From Alphaproteobacteria bacterium (lineage in GTDB: Bacteria > Pseudomonadota > Alphaproteobacteria > Micavibrionales > Micavibrionaceae), in contig JAUIIA010000014.1 of assembly GCA_030432025.1 (NCBI GenBank), positions 1 to 56,777 of the forward strand: a stretch of DNA of 56,777 bases, given 5' to 3'. A program made the position numbers and the translations under genes. This document shows positions 27,151 through 34,491 of the stretch, piece by piece (position 1 is the first letter of the stretch; each line of letters starts with the position of its first letter). The notes under the pieces were generated by a model, which saw only the letters and a program-made list of their open reading frames with translations, did no database searches and was not told where the DNA came from.

Positions 27151-29571
27151 TCAATGGCGAATTACGTCTTCGCCCTTATTTTCTGCACTTTTTGGAGGAA
27201 TTTCTTCGATTTTTTCCTTATTTTCGGCATCAAACGGTGTAGGCGCTTCCAAAAGAGCATGAGTCAGCACTTCATCAATATTGCTCACACTTACAATTTC
27301 AAGCTCACGTTTGACGTTCGTAGGAATATCCTCGAGGTCTTTGACGTTATCTTCAGGAATAAGAACCTTCTTGATACCGCCACGAACAGCGCCCAGCAGC
27401 TTCTCTTTAAGGCCGCCAATCTCTGTTACTTTACCGCGCAAATTCACCTCACCCGTCATTGCGATATCCTTGCTAATCGGAATATCGGTCAAACAGGAAA
27501 TAATCGCTGTGACCATCGCCGCACCTGCGGATGGGCCGTCTTTAGGAACAGCACCTTCGGGCACGTGTACGTGAATTTGACGCTTTTGCAGTTCTTCGTA
27601 ATCAATGCCGTATTGTGCCGCACGGGATTTCACCAGCATCTCAGCAACAGTGATAGATTCCTTCATCACATCTTTCAGGTTACCGGTCATGGAAACCTTG
27701 CCGTCCTTACCTTCATAATTCACGGCTTCGATCTGAAGAATAGAACCACCGACCTCTGAATATGAAAGGCCGCTAACGACGCCTACGCGATCATGATCAT
27801 CAATCTCACGCGTGCTAAATTTCGGAACACCTGCATATTTTTCAAGGTTACGTGGCGTAATGAAGATCTTTTCTTTACCTTTCATCAAAATTTCTTTGAT
27901 GGCTTTACGGCACAGACCTGCAACCTCACGCTCCAGATTACGCACGCCCGCTTCACGCGTGTAACGACGGATCAACTGACGCAGACCGTTATCACTGATG
28001 CGGAATTCGCCCTTCTTCAGACCGGCCGCTTTCATCTGTTTCTTGAACAGGTGACGCTTCACGATCTCGAGCTTTTCATCCTCTGTGTAACCGGAAATAC
28101 GGATAATCTCCATACGGTCCAGCAACGGACGCGGCATTGTCGATAGATTGTTCGCAGTACACACAAACATGACATCAGAAAGATCATAATCCATCTCCAG
28201 ATAATGATCCTGGAATGTCGCATTCTGTTCTGGGTCCAAAACTTCCAGCAAAGCAGAACTTGGGTCCCCTCTCCAGTCGGAGCCGAGCTTGTCGATCTCA
28301 TCCAACAAGAACAACGGGTTTACCGTTTTGGCTTTCTTCATGCCTTGAATAACCTTACCCGGCAACGCACCGACATATGTACGGCGGTGACCGCGGATCT
28401 CGCTTTCGTCGCGCACACCACCAAGGGACATACGGACAAAGTGACGGTTCGTCGCTTTGGCAATAGATTGACCCAAGGATGTTTTACCAACACCCGGTGG
28501 ACCAACAAGACACAGGATAGGCCCTTTGACCTTCTTCGTTCTTTGCTGAACAGCGAGGTATTCGAGAATACGCTCTTTGACCTTCTCCAAACCATAATGG
28601 TCTGTGTTCAAAACCTTCTTGGCCGCTTTAATATCGGACTTCACGCGACTGCGTTTCTTCCATGGCACAGCCAAAATCCAGTCCAGATAATTGCGCACCA
28701 CTGTCGCTTCTGCGGACATCGGGCTCATCTGACGTAATTTCTTTAATTCCTTATCAGCACGCTCCTTGGCTTCTTTCGGAAGATTGGCTTCCTCAATCTG
28801 CTTCTCTAGCTCGCCCATCTCGTCCAGACCGTCTTCGCCTTCGCCAAGCTCTTTCTGGATCGCTTTCATTTGCTCGTTCAGATAGTACTCGCGCTGTGTT
28901 TTCTCCATCTGACGCTTAACGCGGCTACGCACACGTTTTTCAACCTGCAATACACCGATCTCGCCTTCCATGAAGCCATAGATACGCTCAAGACGCTCCA
29001 GCAAGGATGGTACTTCCAGCAATTCCTGCTTCTGCTCGATTTTCAAGGCAAGGTGGGATGCGATCGTGTCCGCCATCTTGTGTGGCTCTTCGATCTGATT
29101 GACTGAAACAATAACTTCAGGCGGTATCTTTTTGTTCAGCTTCACATACTGCTCAAACTGCGCAGATACGGCACGGGCCAAAGCCTCAAGCTCTTCGTTA
29201 ATTTCGGTAGTATCCGCAATCTCGCTTGTTTCGGCCTCAAGATAATCGTTCTCTTCAACAAACTTAGAGACCTTTACGCGCTGACCACCTTCGACCAACA
29301 CCTTTACAGTGCCGTCCGGAAGCTTCAGAAGCTGCAAAATCGTACCGATAGTACCGACATCGAACAGCTCATCCGGTCCCGGGTCATCATCTGACGGTGA
29401 TTTCTGAGTAAGTAGGAGAATCTGCTTATCTTCGTGCATGACGTGCTCAAGCGCGCGCACGGATTTATCGCGCCCGACAAACAGTGGGACAATCATGTGT
29501 GGAAACACAACAATATCACGCAACGGAAGGACCGCATGTCGCGGAGAAGTAGTCTTGGAGCTGCCTAGCAT
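27151..29571 (-). CDS. lon: ATP-dependent protease Lon
   Basis: Cytosolic AAA+ serine protease that removes damaged and regulatory proteins. The 806 residues comprise the N-terminal substrate domain (1-200), a coiled coil, Walker A GPPGVGKT (357-364), Walker B FLLDEIDK, and the protease domain with catalytic Ser681 in KDGPSAGAAM and Lys724 in GGLKEKLL. The last 25 residues are a charged tail. It is followed by hupB and preceded by clpP at 108 bp; clpX, often found in that gap, is absent. Confidence 0.98.
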   Translation of the reverse strand: MLGSSKTTSPRHAVLPLRDIVVFPHMIVPLFVGRDKSVRALEHVMHEDKQILLLTQKSPSDDDPGPDELFDVGTIGTILQLLKLPDGTVKVLVEGGQRVKVSKFVEENDYLEAETSEIADTTEINEELEALARAVSAQFEQYVKLNKKIPPEVIVSVNQIEEPHKMADTIASHLALKIEQKQELLEVPSLLERLERIYGFMEGEIGVLQVEKRVRSRVKRQMEKTQREYYLNEQMKAIQKELGEGEDGLDEMGELEKQIEEANLPKEAKERADKELKKLRQMSPMSAEATVVRNYLDWILAVPWKKRSRVKSDIKAAKKVLNTDHYGLEKVKERILEYLAVQQRTKKVKGPILCLVGPPGVGKTSLGQSIAKATNRHFVRMSLGGVRDESEIRGHRRTYVGALPGKVIQGMKKAKTVNPLFLLDEIDKLGSDWRGDPSSALLEVLDPEQNATFQDHYLEMDYDLSDVMFVCTANNLSTMPRPLLDRMEIIRISGYTEDEKLEIVKRHLFKKQMKAAGLKKGEFRISDNGLRQLIRRYTREAGVRNLEREVAGLCRKAIKEILMKGKEKIFITPRNLEKYAGVPKFSTREIDDHDRVGVVSGLSYSEVGGSILQIEAVNYEGKDGKVSMTGNLKDVMKESITVAEMLVKSRAAQYGIDYEELQKRQIHVHVPEGAVPKDGPSAGAAMVTAIISCLTDIPISKDIAMTGEVNLRGKVTEIGGLKEKLLGAVRGGIKKVLIPEDNVKDLEDIPTNVKRELEIVSVSNIDEVLTHALLEAPTPFDAENKEKIEEIPPKSAENKGEDVIRH

Positions 29572-29679
29572 GGTTATCCCTTTTGCCTATTTAATCTGAA
29601 TTTATAAAAGTGAAATGGGCCTTTTTAACGAAAAATCAACGAACTCGACCATTATCACTTAAGGATACCCGTAAATACT

Positions 29680-30321
29680 TTATTTTTTCTTATCATCCTC
29701 TTCAATTGGATGTTTCTTCACAACCTCGTCGATAAGCCCGAATTTCTTGGCCTCATCAGCACTCATAAAGTTATCACGGTCCATAGCTTTTTCAATTTCA
29801 GCAAGCTTTTGGCCTGTATGTTCAACATAAATCTGGTTCAAACGCTCACGAAGGCGCAGGATTTCACGGGCTTGAATTTCAATATCGGATGCCTGACCGC
29901 GTGCACCGCCCGATGGCTGGTGGATCATGATACGGGAATTCGGCAGAGAATAACGCTTTCCGGCTTGACCGGCAGCAAGTAGCAACGACCCCATAGAGGC
30001 AGCCTGACCGATACAAACAGTGTGCACCTCGGGCTTGATGTATTGCATAGTGTCATACATCGCCAAACCGGACGTTACAACACCACCGGGGGAGTTAATG
30101 TAGAAAGAAATCGGCTTTTTCGGGTTCTCGGACTCCAAAAACAGCAACTGGGCGCAAATCAGCGCAGAAATATGGTCATTCACCTCACCGGTTAGGAAAA
30201 TAATCCGCTCCTTCAAAAGGCGGGAATAAATATCGAATGCGCGCTCACCACGGTTGGTTTGCTCAATAACAGTAGGAACGAGGTGGTTTGCGTAAGTTTC
30301 GAGAGGATCGAAGTCAGTCAT
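29680..30321 (-). CDS. clpP: ATP-dependent Clp protease proteolytic subunit
   Basis: Serine peptidase that forms the tetradecameric chamber used with ClpX or ClpA. The 213 residues include the triad Ser109 ([11 protein letters not shown]), His134 (MIHQPSGG) and Asp183 (DRDNFMSA). An acidic/basic tail ends the protein. Upstream is the tig/lipoprotein pair, with two inverted repeats between (30353-30393). Confidence 0.97.
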   Translation of the reverse strand: MTDFDPLETYANHLVPTVIEQTNRGERAFDIYSRLLKERIIFLTGEVNDHISALICAQLLFLESENPKKPISFYINSPGGVVTSGLAMYDTMQYIKPEVHTVCIGQAASMGSLLLAAGQAGKRYSLPNSRIMIHQPSGGARGQASDIEIQAREILRLRERLNQIYVEHTGQKLAEIEKAMDRDNFMSADEAKKFGLIDEVVKKHPIEEDDKKK

Positions 30322-30352
30322 GTTTTTTTATTATCCGATGTGATGTGTTTGA

Positions 30353-30372
30353 TTTGTTTATATACAAACAAA
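30353..30372. promoter_or_regulatory. Perfect 7-bp inverted repeat upstream of clpP
   Basis: TTTGTTT-ATATAC-AAACAAA, a perfect 7-bp palindrome with a 6-base centre, 32 bases before the clpP start. It could be an operator; its centre on the minus strand (GTATAT) could also overlap a -10 box. Function is not known. Confidence 0.45.
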
Positions 30373-30393
30373 CCGTACCTCGGGAGATACGGT
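30372..30393 (-). terminator. Hairpin between the tig-linked lipoprotein gene and clpP, possible terminator or attenuator
   Basis: In minus-strand RNA, ACCGUAUCUC and GAGGUACGGU pair almost fully (one G-U pair) around a CC centre, followed by UUGUUUGU. The stem is strong but the U tract is broken by G. It lies 27 bases after the lipoprotein gene stop and may limit read-through into clpP. Confidence 0.5.
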
Positions 30394-30419
30394 CTGTTCA
30401 AGTCTGAATCTTCATCAAA

Positions 30420-30839
30420 TTAGCAATATCCGCCGAATGAGACGTCTACGTCGCTAACTGTCTGATTACTGCCGTATACATAGTTAACGTAATAAACATA
30501 AGGGCAAGACCAATAGAGCGGAAAGCCGATTGTCCGCATGGTCTCGTAATAGGCTTCTTTGCGATCACCGGAACCAAAGGCACGTCCCTGCCCCGAATAT
30601 GTAACAAACTCGTTCTGTACCAAAAAACTTTCCAAAGTGGCGACCTTTGAGCCCAAAGGCACAGCAGAGAGGATACGTCGCTCCAGTTCAGCCTCCCTAT
30701 CATCTTTAGGCAGGTTCTTAACCAGCACGGGCAGCTTCTTGTTATAGAAAGCCCCGCCGTCATATTGCGAGCAGGAAGAAAAAACCAGCATTGCAGCGGT
30801 AAGGCACGCAATACTGGTTTTTCTTAAATCAGGTATCAT
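30420..30839 (-). CDS. Small putative lipoprotein, unknown function
   Basis: A 139-residue protein. The N-terminus MIPDLRKTSIACLTAAMLVFSSC looks like a lipoprotein signal with Cys23 as the lipidation site, though Phe at -3 is not ideal. The mature part holds an Arg/Glu-rich helix and a Tyr-rich end with two Cys. The ATG at 30839 lies one base after the tig stop (TAG-A-ATG), so it is coupled to tig; a longer frame to 30989 would lie inside the tig Lys-rich tail. No family is recognised. Confidence 0.7.
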   Translation of the reverse strand: MIPDLRKTSIACLTAAMLVFSSCSQYDGGAFYNKKLPVLVKNLPKDDREAELERRILSAVPLGSKVATLESFLVQNEFVTYSGQGRAFGSGDRKEAYYETMRTIGFPLYWSCPYVYYVNYVYGSNQTVSDVDVSFGGYC

Positions 30840-30840
30840 T

Positions 30841-32304
30841 CTATTTTTTGGCAGTAGACTTCTTCGGAGCAGCTTTCTTCTTCGCGGCTGGCTTCTTCTC
30901 GTCTTTTTTATCGTCCTTTTTATCATCCTTCTTGGCGGATGATTTCTTGGCAGCCTTCTTCTTTGGCTTTTCTGTCTCTTCGTCCTCAAGGGCGCTCAAA
31001 AGCTCTTCCTGAGATACAGACTTTTCCTTAACTTCGGAAAGCTCGAGAATGTAATCAACAACCTTCTCCTCAAACAAAGGCGCACGCATTTGCTCTAACG
31101 CCTGTGGGTTTTTGGAGTAGTAATCGAACACTTCTTTTTCCTGACCCGGATACTTCTGGGCCTCGGAGATAACAGCTTTCTGCAACTCGGCATCAGCAAC
31201 CTGAATATTCTGCTCCTGACCGATTTGCGCAAGGATCAAACCAAGACGCACACGGCGTTCGGAAATGCTCTTATACTCTTCTTTCTCTTCATCAGAGATA
31301 TCGGCTTCTTCACCGCGCTGTTTTTTGTCGATTTCGATTTGTTGAATGATGTTGTCGAATTCGATATCCAGCATGCCTGCAGGAATTTCAAATTTGTTCG
31401 CTTCGTCCAGAGCATCCAGAAGCTCTTTCTTCAAAACGATGCGGGAATGGCTATCCAGCTCTTTTTGCAACTGTTCCTGAACAGCTTCTTTAAGCGCCTT
31501 AACATCATCCATACCCAAAGACTTGGCGAATTCATCATCAATCTCGGCTTCGGCAGGCTCGCGCAATTCATTGACCTTCACATCGAAGATCGCATCACGT
31601 CCGGCTAATTCCTTGGCACCGTATTCTTCAGGGAATGAAACCTTAACTTCGACTTCATCGCCGGCTTTCTTACCGATCAGTTGGTCTTCGAAACCGGGAA
31701 TGAACTGACCGCTGCCAAGTTCAAGGTTATGACCATGGGCGTGCATACCTTCATGCTCCACATTGTCATCCGCTGTACGACCATGGAAATCGATATTCAC
31801 GATATCGCCTTCTTTGGCACCGCGCTTTGTTGTCACTTCTTTTGAAGACTTGTTGTTAGCTGCAATACGCTCAAGGGCTTTATCAACTTCCTCGGCCTCA
31901 GGCTCGGCAACCAGCTTTGTCAGCTTGATTGTTTTGAAGTCAGCAACTTTGAACTCTGGCAATGCTTCAACGCTCACTGTGTAAACAAGGTCTTTGCCGT
32001 CATCAAAGCTCTTCACTTCGATCTTTGGCTGCATAGCAGGTGTAATCTTTTTGTCCTGCAGCGCTTGTTGTGATGTTTCGTTAACAGCGGCTTCAAGAAT
32101 TTCACCCATGATCGCTTTGCCGTAACGCTTCTTCAGCATAGACAAAGGCACCTTACCAGGACGAAAGCCCGGCATCTTGGCTGTCTGGCCAACTTCCTGA
32201 AGCTTTACATCAACACGCGCGTCAATGTCATTCGCAGGAATAGTAATTTCGAGTTCGTGGCTAAGGCCTTCGGATTTTAATTCTTTAACTTTCATGGTCT
32301 TCAT
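30841..32304 (-). CDS. tig: Trigger factor with Lys-rich C-terminal tail
   Basis: Ribosome-bound chaperone and peptidyl-prolyl isomerase. Seen: the ribosome-docking signature PGFRPGKVPLSMLKKRYG (about residues 44-61), an FKBP-type domain (about 160-250, GDIVNIDFHG, GSGQFIPGFEDQLIGKKAGDE), and the helical C-terminal chaperone arms. At 487 residues it is about 40-50 longer than usual because of a tail (from about residue 440) of Lys, Ala, Asp and Pro repeats of the AAKK and DDKK kind. A second ATG three codons in is an equally possible start. Confidence 0.96.
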   Translation of the reverse strand: MKTMKVKELKSEGLSHELEITIPANDIDARVDVKLQEVGQTAKMPGFRPGKVPLSMLKKRYGKAIMGEILEAAVNETSQQALQDKKITPAMQPKIEVKSFDDGKDLVYTVSVEALPEFKVADFKTIKLTKLVAEPEAEEVDKALERIAANNKSSKEVTTKRGAKEGDIVNIDFHGRTADDNVEHEGMHAHGHNLELGSGQFIPGFEDQLIGKKAGDEVEVKVSFPEEYGAKELAGRDAIFDVKVNELREPAEAEIDDEFAKSLGMDDVKALKEAVQEQLQKELDSHSRIVLKKELLDALDEANKFEIPAGMLDIEFDNIIQQIEIDKKQRGEEADISDEEKEEYKSISERRVRLGLILAQIGQEQNIQVADAELQKAVISEAQKYPGQEKEVFDYYSKNPQALEQMRAPLFEEKVVDYILELSEVKEKSVSQEELLSALEDEETEKPKKKAAKKSSAKKDDKKDDKKDEKKPAAKKKAAPKKSTAKK

Positions 32305-32364
32305 CTTTGTCTTTCTAGTAAAACTCTCCGCGCAAATCTCTTACTTGCGCTAGCTCACCCCATA

Positions 32365-32414
32365 GAGGTTTATGTCTGATTGTCTGTGTTCTAGAGGAAT
32401 GCAGACAAAACCTC
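32365..32414. promoter_or_regulatory. Long inverted repeat between tig and the 32506 gene
   Basis: Arms GAGGTTTATGTCTG (32365-32378) and CAGACAAAACCTC (32402-32414) pair over 13 bases with one bulged A and a 23-base loop. It lies in the 201-bp divergent intergenic region, in the leader of one of the two genes. It may be a structured leader or an operator; no known riboswitch is recognised. Confidence 0.4.
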
Positions 32415-32505
32415 AAGCCAAATTTACAGCTTCCTGCAACGGATTTTTCTCAATCATGGCATAGCGTTTGCACGTTTATTCGGCAAACACACGAAAGCAA
32501 CGACA

Positions 32506-33168
32506 ATGGACATTACCAGCCTCCTGTTTAACCGCCCCAGCCTGATTGATTACCTCGGCCAAGGTAACAATCAGCAAAATTCATATTTCAACAATCGCGG
32601 TGCGCAAAATTCCCAGCTTTTATCCCAGGCAAACCAACTACAAGGACAAAACGGTGATCCTTTTTATATTGTTGACCTGTCTGCCGATGCGCAGGACGCA
32701 TTGGATAACCAGAACAGTGGCTCAGGGGAAGAAAACGCATACATTCAGAAGGCGCAGAAACATTTCCTCAGCTTTTTCAAAGATAACGGCATTGACCTAA
32801 AAAACATGTCTACTGAAGCAACCGAACTAATAGCGGGCATCATAGAAGTCATCGGAGAAAGCGAAACGACTGCGCAAGACGTTACAACGGATCAATTGGA
32901 ATACAAACTCAGCAAAGGTGGCAGAGAAGTCTATACGCTAACGGGAGAAAACCGCCGTATCCGTGTTGCAATCGAAGAACAGGCAGATGGGTCAAATTTG
33001 CTTACAATCACTGATTTTCACGATAACACTGCAGATATTGCCGAGATTAAAATACAAAACGACGAAGACAACACCTATATTCTCGTTGAACGCTCTGAAG
33101 AAAACTTCATCAATGGTCGCCGAGTTTCCCGACAGGAACAGGACCCGATCAACATCAGGGTCTCTTAA
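32506..33168 (+). CDS. Hypothetical protein, unknown function
   Basis: A 220-residue protein with no signal or membrane segment. The first 55 residues are rich in Asn and Gln (low complexity), then a helical part (about 75-120), and a C-terminal half of charged beta-like strands (YKLSKGGREVYTLTGENRRIRVAIEE). No domain is recognised. It stands alone between divergent tig and the convergent tRNA-Leu. The low-complexity start followed by a folded end resembles secreted or filament-associated proteins, but that is a guess. Confidence 0.65.
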   Translation: MDITSLLFNRPSLIDYLGQGNNQQNSYFNNRGAQNSQLLSQANQLQGQNGDPFYIVDLSADAQDALDNQNSGSGEENAYIQKAQKHFLSFFKDNGIDLKNMSTEATELIAGIIEVIGESETTAQDVTTDQLEYKLSKGGREVYTLTGENRRIRVAIEEQADGSNLLTITDFHDNTADIAEIKIQNDEDNTYILVERSEENFINGRRVSRQEQDPINIRVS

Positions 33169-33232
33169 CGTAAAAATGAGAGGGTTTTTCTGAACAATAG
33201 TGCCGTTTCTAAGGTGCTTAATCTACATCACT

Positions 33233-33318
33233 TGGTGCGGCTGGAGGGACTTGAACCCCCACGCGCTAAGCGCACTAGAACCTAAATCTAGCGTGTCTAC
33301 CAATTTCACCACAGCCGC
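33233..33318 (-). tRNA. tRNA-Leu (TAG)
   Basis: An 86-base class II tRNA: acceptor GCGGCTG paired with CAGCCGC, discriminator A, encoded CCA; anticodon stem CTAGA/TCTAG with loop TTTAGGT (anticodon TAG); long variable arm TGCGCTTAGCGCG; T-arm GGGGG-TTCAAGT-CCCTC. All stems pair. Confidence 0.97.
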
Positions 33319-33338
33319 ACGCCGTAATGTGGAGCTAA

Positions 33339-33367
33339 TCAATAATGCGGAAAAATACAAAATTCAA
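33339..33367 (-). promoter_or_regulatory. Promoter of tRNA-Leu
   Basis: TTGAAT (33367 to 33362), a 17-base spacer and TATTGA (33344 to 33339) on the minus strand, about 20 bases before the tRNA. The -35 box overlaps the end of nnrD. Confidence 0.5.
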
Positions 33368-34122
33368 GCGATTTCATTGAGAACAACGGGTATTTCGTCA
33401 ATCAGGTCGCTGGCCACCAATCCTTGGCCAAATTTCAAGGCGCAATCCCCGTGAATCCATATACCGGCGCAAGCCGCGTAAAAGGCCGGCATACCCATAG
33501 CCATCAAACCTGTAATAAGGCCTGCCAACACATCCCCTGTCCCCGCAGTGGCCAGAACGGGCGAAGCATGGCTGTTAACCACCACCTCGCCTGATGGAGC
33601 CGCAATGACCGTCTCCGGGCCTTTTAAAACAACCACGCAGCTTTTCTGCTTTGCCGCTACCAAAGCGATATCCGCACGCGCACCTTCGATATCAGGGAAC
33701 GCTTTCGCGAACTCACCCTCATGCGGGGTGATAACAGTACTTGAATTCAGGTTCTCGGGCATACCCGCCAAAGCATCCGCATCCAACACACATGGGCGGC
33801 TCAAGGATATCTTCACCCCGTCACTCATCCCGCCGGAACCATAAAGCCGTGCACTCACTCTCTTATCGGACCACCCTAAGTCATCCCGCACCATTATATG
33901 TGCAGGCAAAGAAGCCCTGTAGACGTCAGCTATTTCCGGAGGCGCGATAACGGTCGTCAGCCCTGCCCCTATCCGCGCACAAGCACTCGCCGCAAGTCGC
34001 GAAGCACCTGTAAGCGCAGGAGCACCATATATGAGCGCATGCCCGTAATTATACTTATGGGCACCACCCTTTTTAAAAGGAAAATACTTTAGCCAGAAAT
34101 CGGGAGTATTTGCTTCAACCAT
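33364..34122 (-). CDS. nnrD: ADP-dependent NAD(P)H-hydrate dehydratase (stand-alone NnrD/YjeF C-domain)
   Basis: Repairs hydrated NAD(P)H. The 252-residue ribokinase-fold protein shows KYNYGHALIYGAPALTGASRLAASACARIGAGLTTV, LDADALAG, ITPHEGEFAKAFP and ATAGTGDVLAGLITGL. The central GPGLG-type loop reads YGSGGMSDG and the region is shortened. The ATG at 34122 was chosen because the family begins here; the frame back to 34251 runs into the tRNA-fragment repeat. In many proteobacteria this domain is fused to the NnrE epimerase; here the epimerase half is missing from the window. Confidence 0.87.
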   Translation of the reverse strand: MVEANTPDFWLKYFPFKKGGAHKYNYGHALIYGAPALTGASRLAASACARIGAGLTTVIAPPEIADVYRASLPAHIMVRDDLGWSDKRVSARLYGSGGMSDGVKISLSRPCVLDADALAGMPENLNSSTVITPHEGEFAKAFPDIEGARADIALVAAKQKSCVVVLKGPETVIAAPSGEVVVNSHASPVLATAGTGDVLAGLITGLMAMGMPAFYAACAGIWIHGDCALKFGQGLVASDLIDEIPVVLNEIA

Positions 34123-34170
34123 GATATCGCCAATATAAACCGATAAAAAGCGAAGAGGAAACACTAAGCG

Positions 34171-34202
34171 GGAAAATGGGGCGATCGACGGGACTTGAAC
34201 CC
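34171..34202 (-). repeat. Duplicate 3' end of tRNA-His plus trailer (tRNA fragment)
   Basis: Identical over 32 of 32 bases to 34288-34319 inside and after the true tRNA-His, 117 bases apart, same orientation. It holds the T-arm half, the 3' acceptor strand, CCA and a short trailer, without D-arm or anticodon. Confidence 0.95.
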
Positions 34203-34275
34203 CATTCGCTACGCGAATGCACTTATAAACTTCGCGGGTAAAGTTCAGCAAGCTTTGGGCACGTTTCTAAAGATA
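34203..34275 (-). repeat. Miniature tRNA-tail element, copy at tRNA-His
   Basis: Begins with hairpin CATTCGC-TAC-GCGAATG (34203-34219), followed by C as in the tRNA-Val copy, and ends with CGTTTCTAAAGATA (34262-34275). The total from hairpin to end motif is 73 bases against 72 at tRNA-Val. The centre shows little similarity between the two copies. A further 12 bases separate it from the repeat of the tRNA trailer. Confidence 0.8.
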
Positions 34276-34293
34276 CATAAATGAGGAGGAAAA

Positions 34294-34370
34294 TGGGGCG
34301 ATCGACGGGACTTGAACCCGCGACGTCCTGGACCACAACCAGGTGCTCTACCGACTGAGCTACGACCGCC
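34294..34370 (-). tRNA. tRNA-His (GTG) with encoded G-1
   Basis: Acceptor GCGGTCG pairs with CGATCGC; an extra G at -1 (base 34370) faces C73, the usual tRNA-His identity pair. D-arm AGCTCAGTCGGTAGAGC, anticodon stem CCTGG/CCAGG with loop TTGTGGT (anticodon GTG), T-arm GCGGG-TTCAAGT-CCCGT, encoded CCA. The gene is complete. Confidence 0.97.
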
Positions 34371-34413
34371 ACAAGGGATGAACCGAGCAAAATGCTCAAT
34401 TCAGATTGTTTTC

Positions 34414-34441
34414 TCTATATTGTTATGGTAGCTCTGGTCAA
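34414..34441 (-). promoter_or_regulatory. Promoter of tRNA-His
   Basis: TTGACC (34441 to 34436), a 16-base spacer and TATAGA (34419 to 34414) on the minus strand, about 44 bases before the tRNA. The leader contains a small GAGCA/TGCTC hairpin. The region is shared with the divergent glnA leader. Confidence 0.55.
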
Positions 34442-34491
34442 GTTTTCTGTTAGTTAAAATTGCAAAAAATTACTCAAGGAACCTACCGCCA

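Noticed and set aside
33169-33232. CGTTTCTAAGG behind tRNA-Leu that resembles the end of the tRNA-tail element
   Set aside because: No CATTCGC hairpin and no duplicated tRNA-Leu 3' end nearby; a chance 9-base match is likely.
34123-34251. N-terminal extension of nnrD to 34251
   Set aside because: It runs through the tRNA-His fragment repeat and has no family match; the ATG at 34122 fits better.
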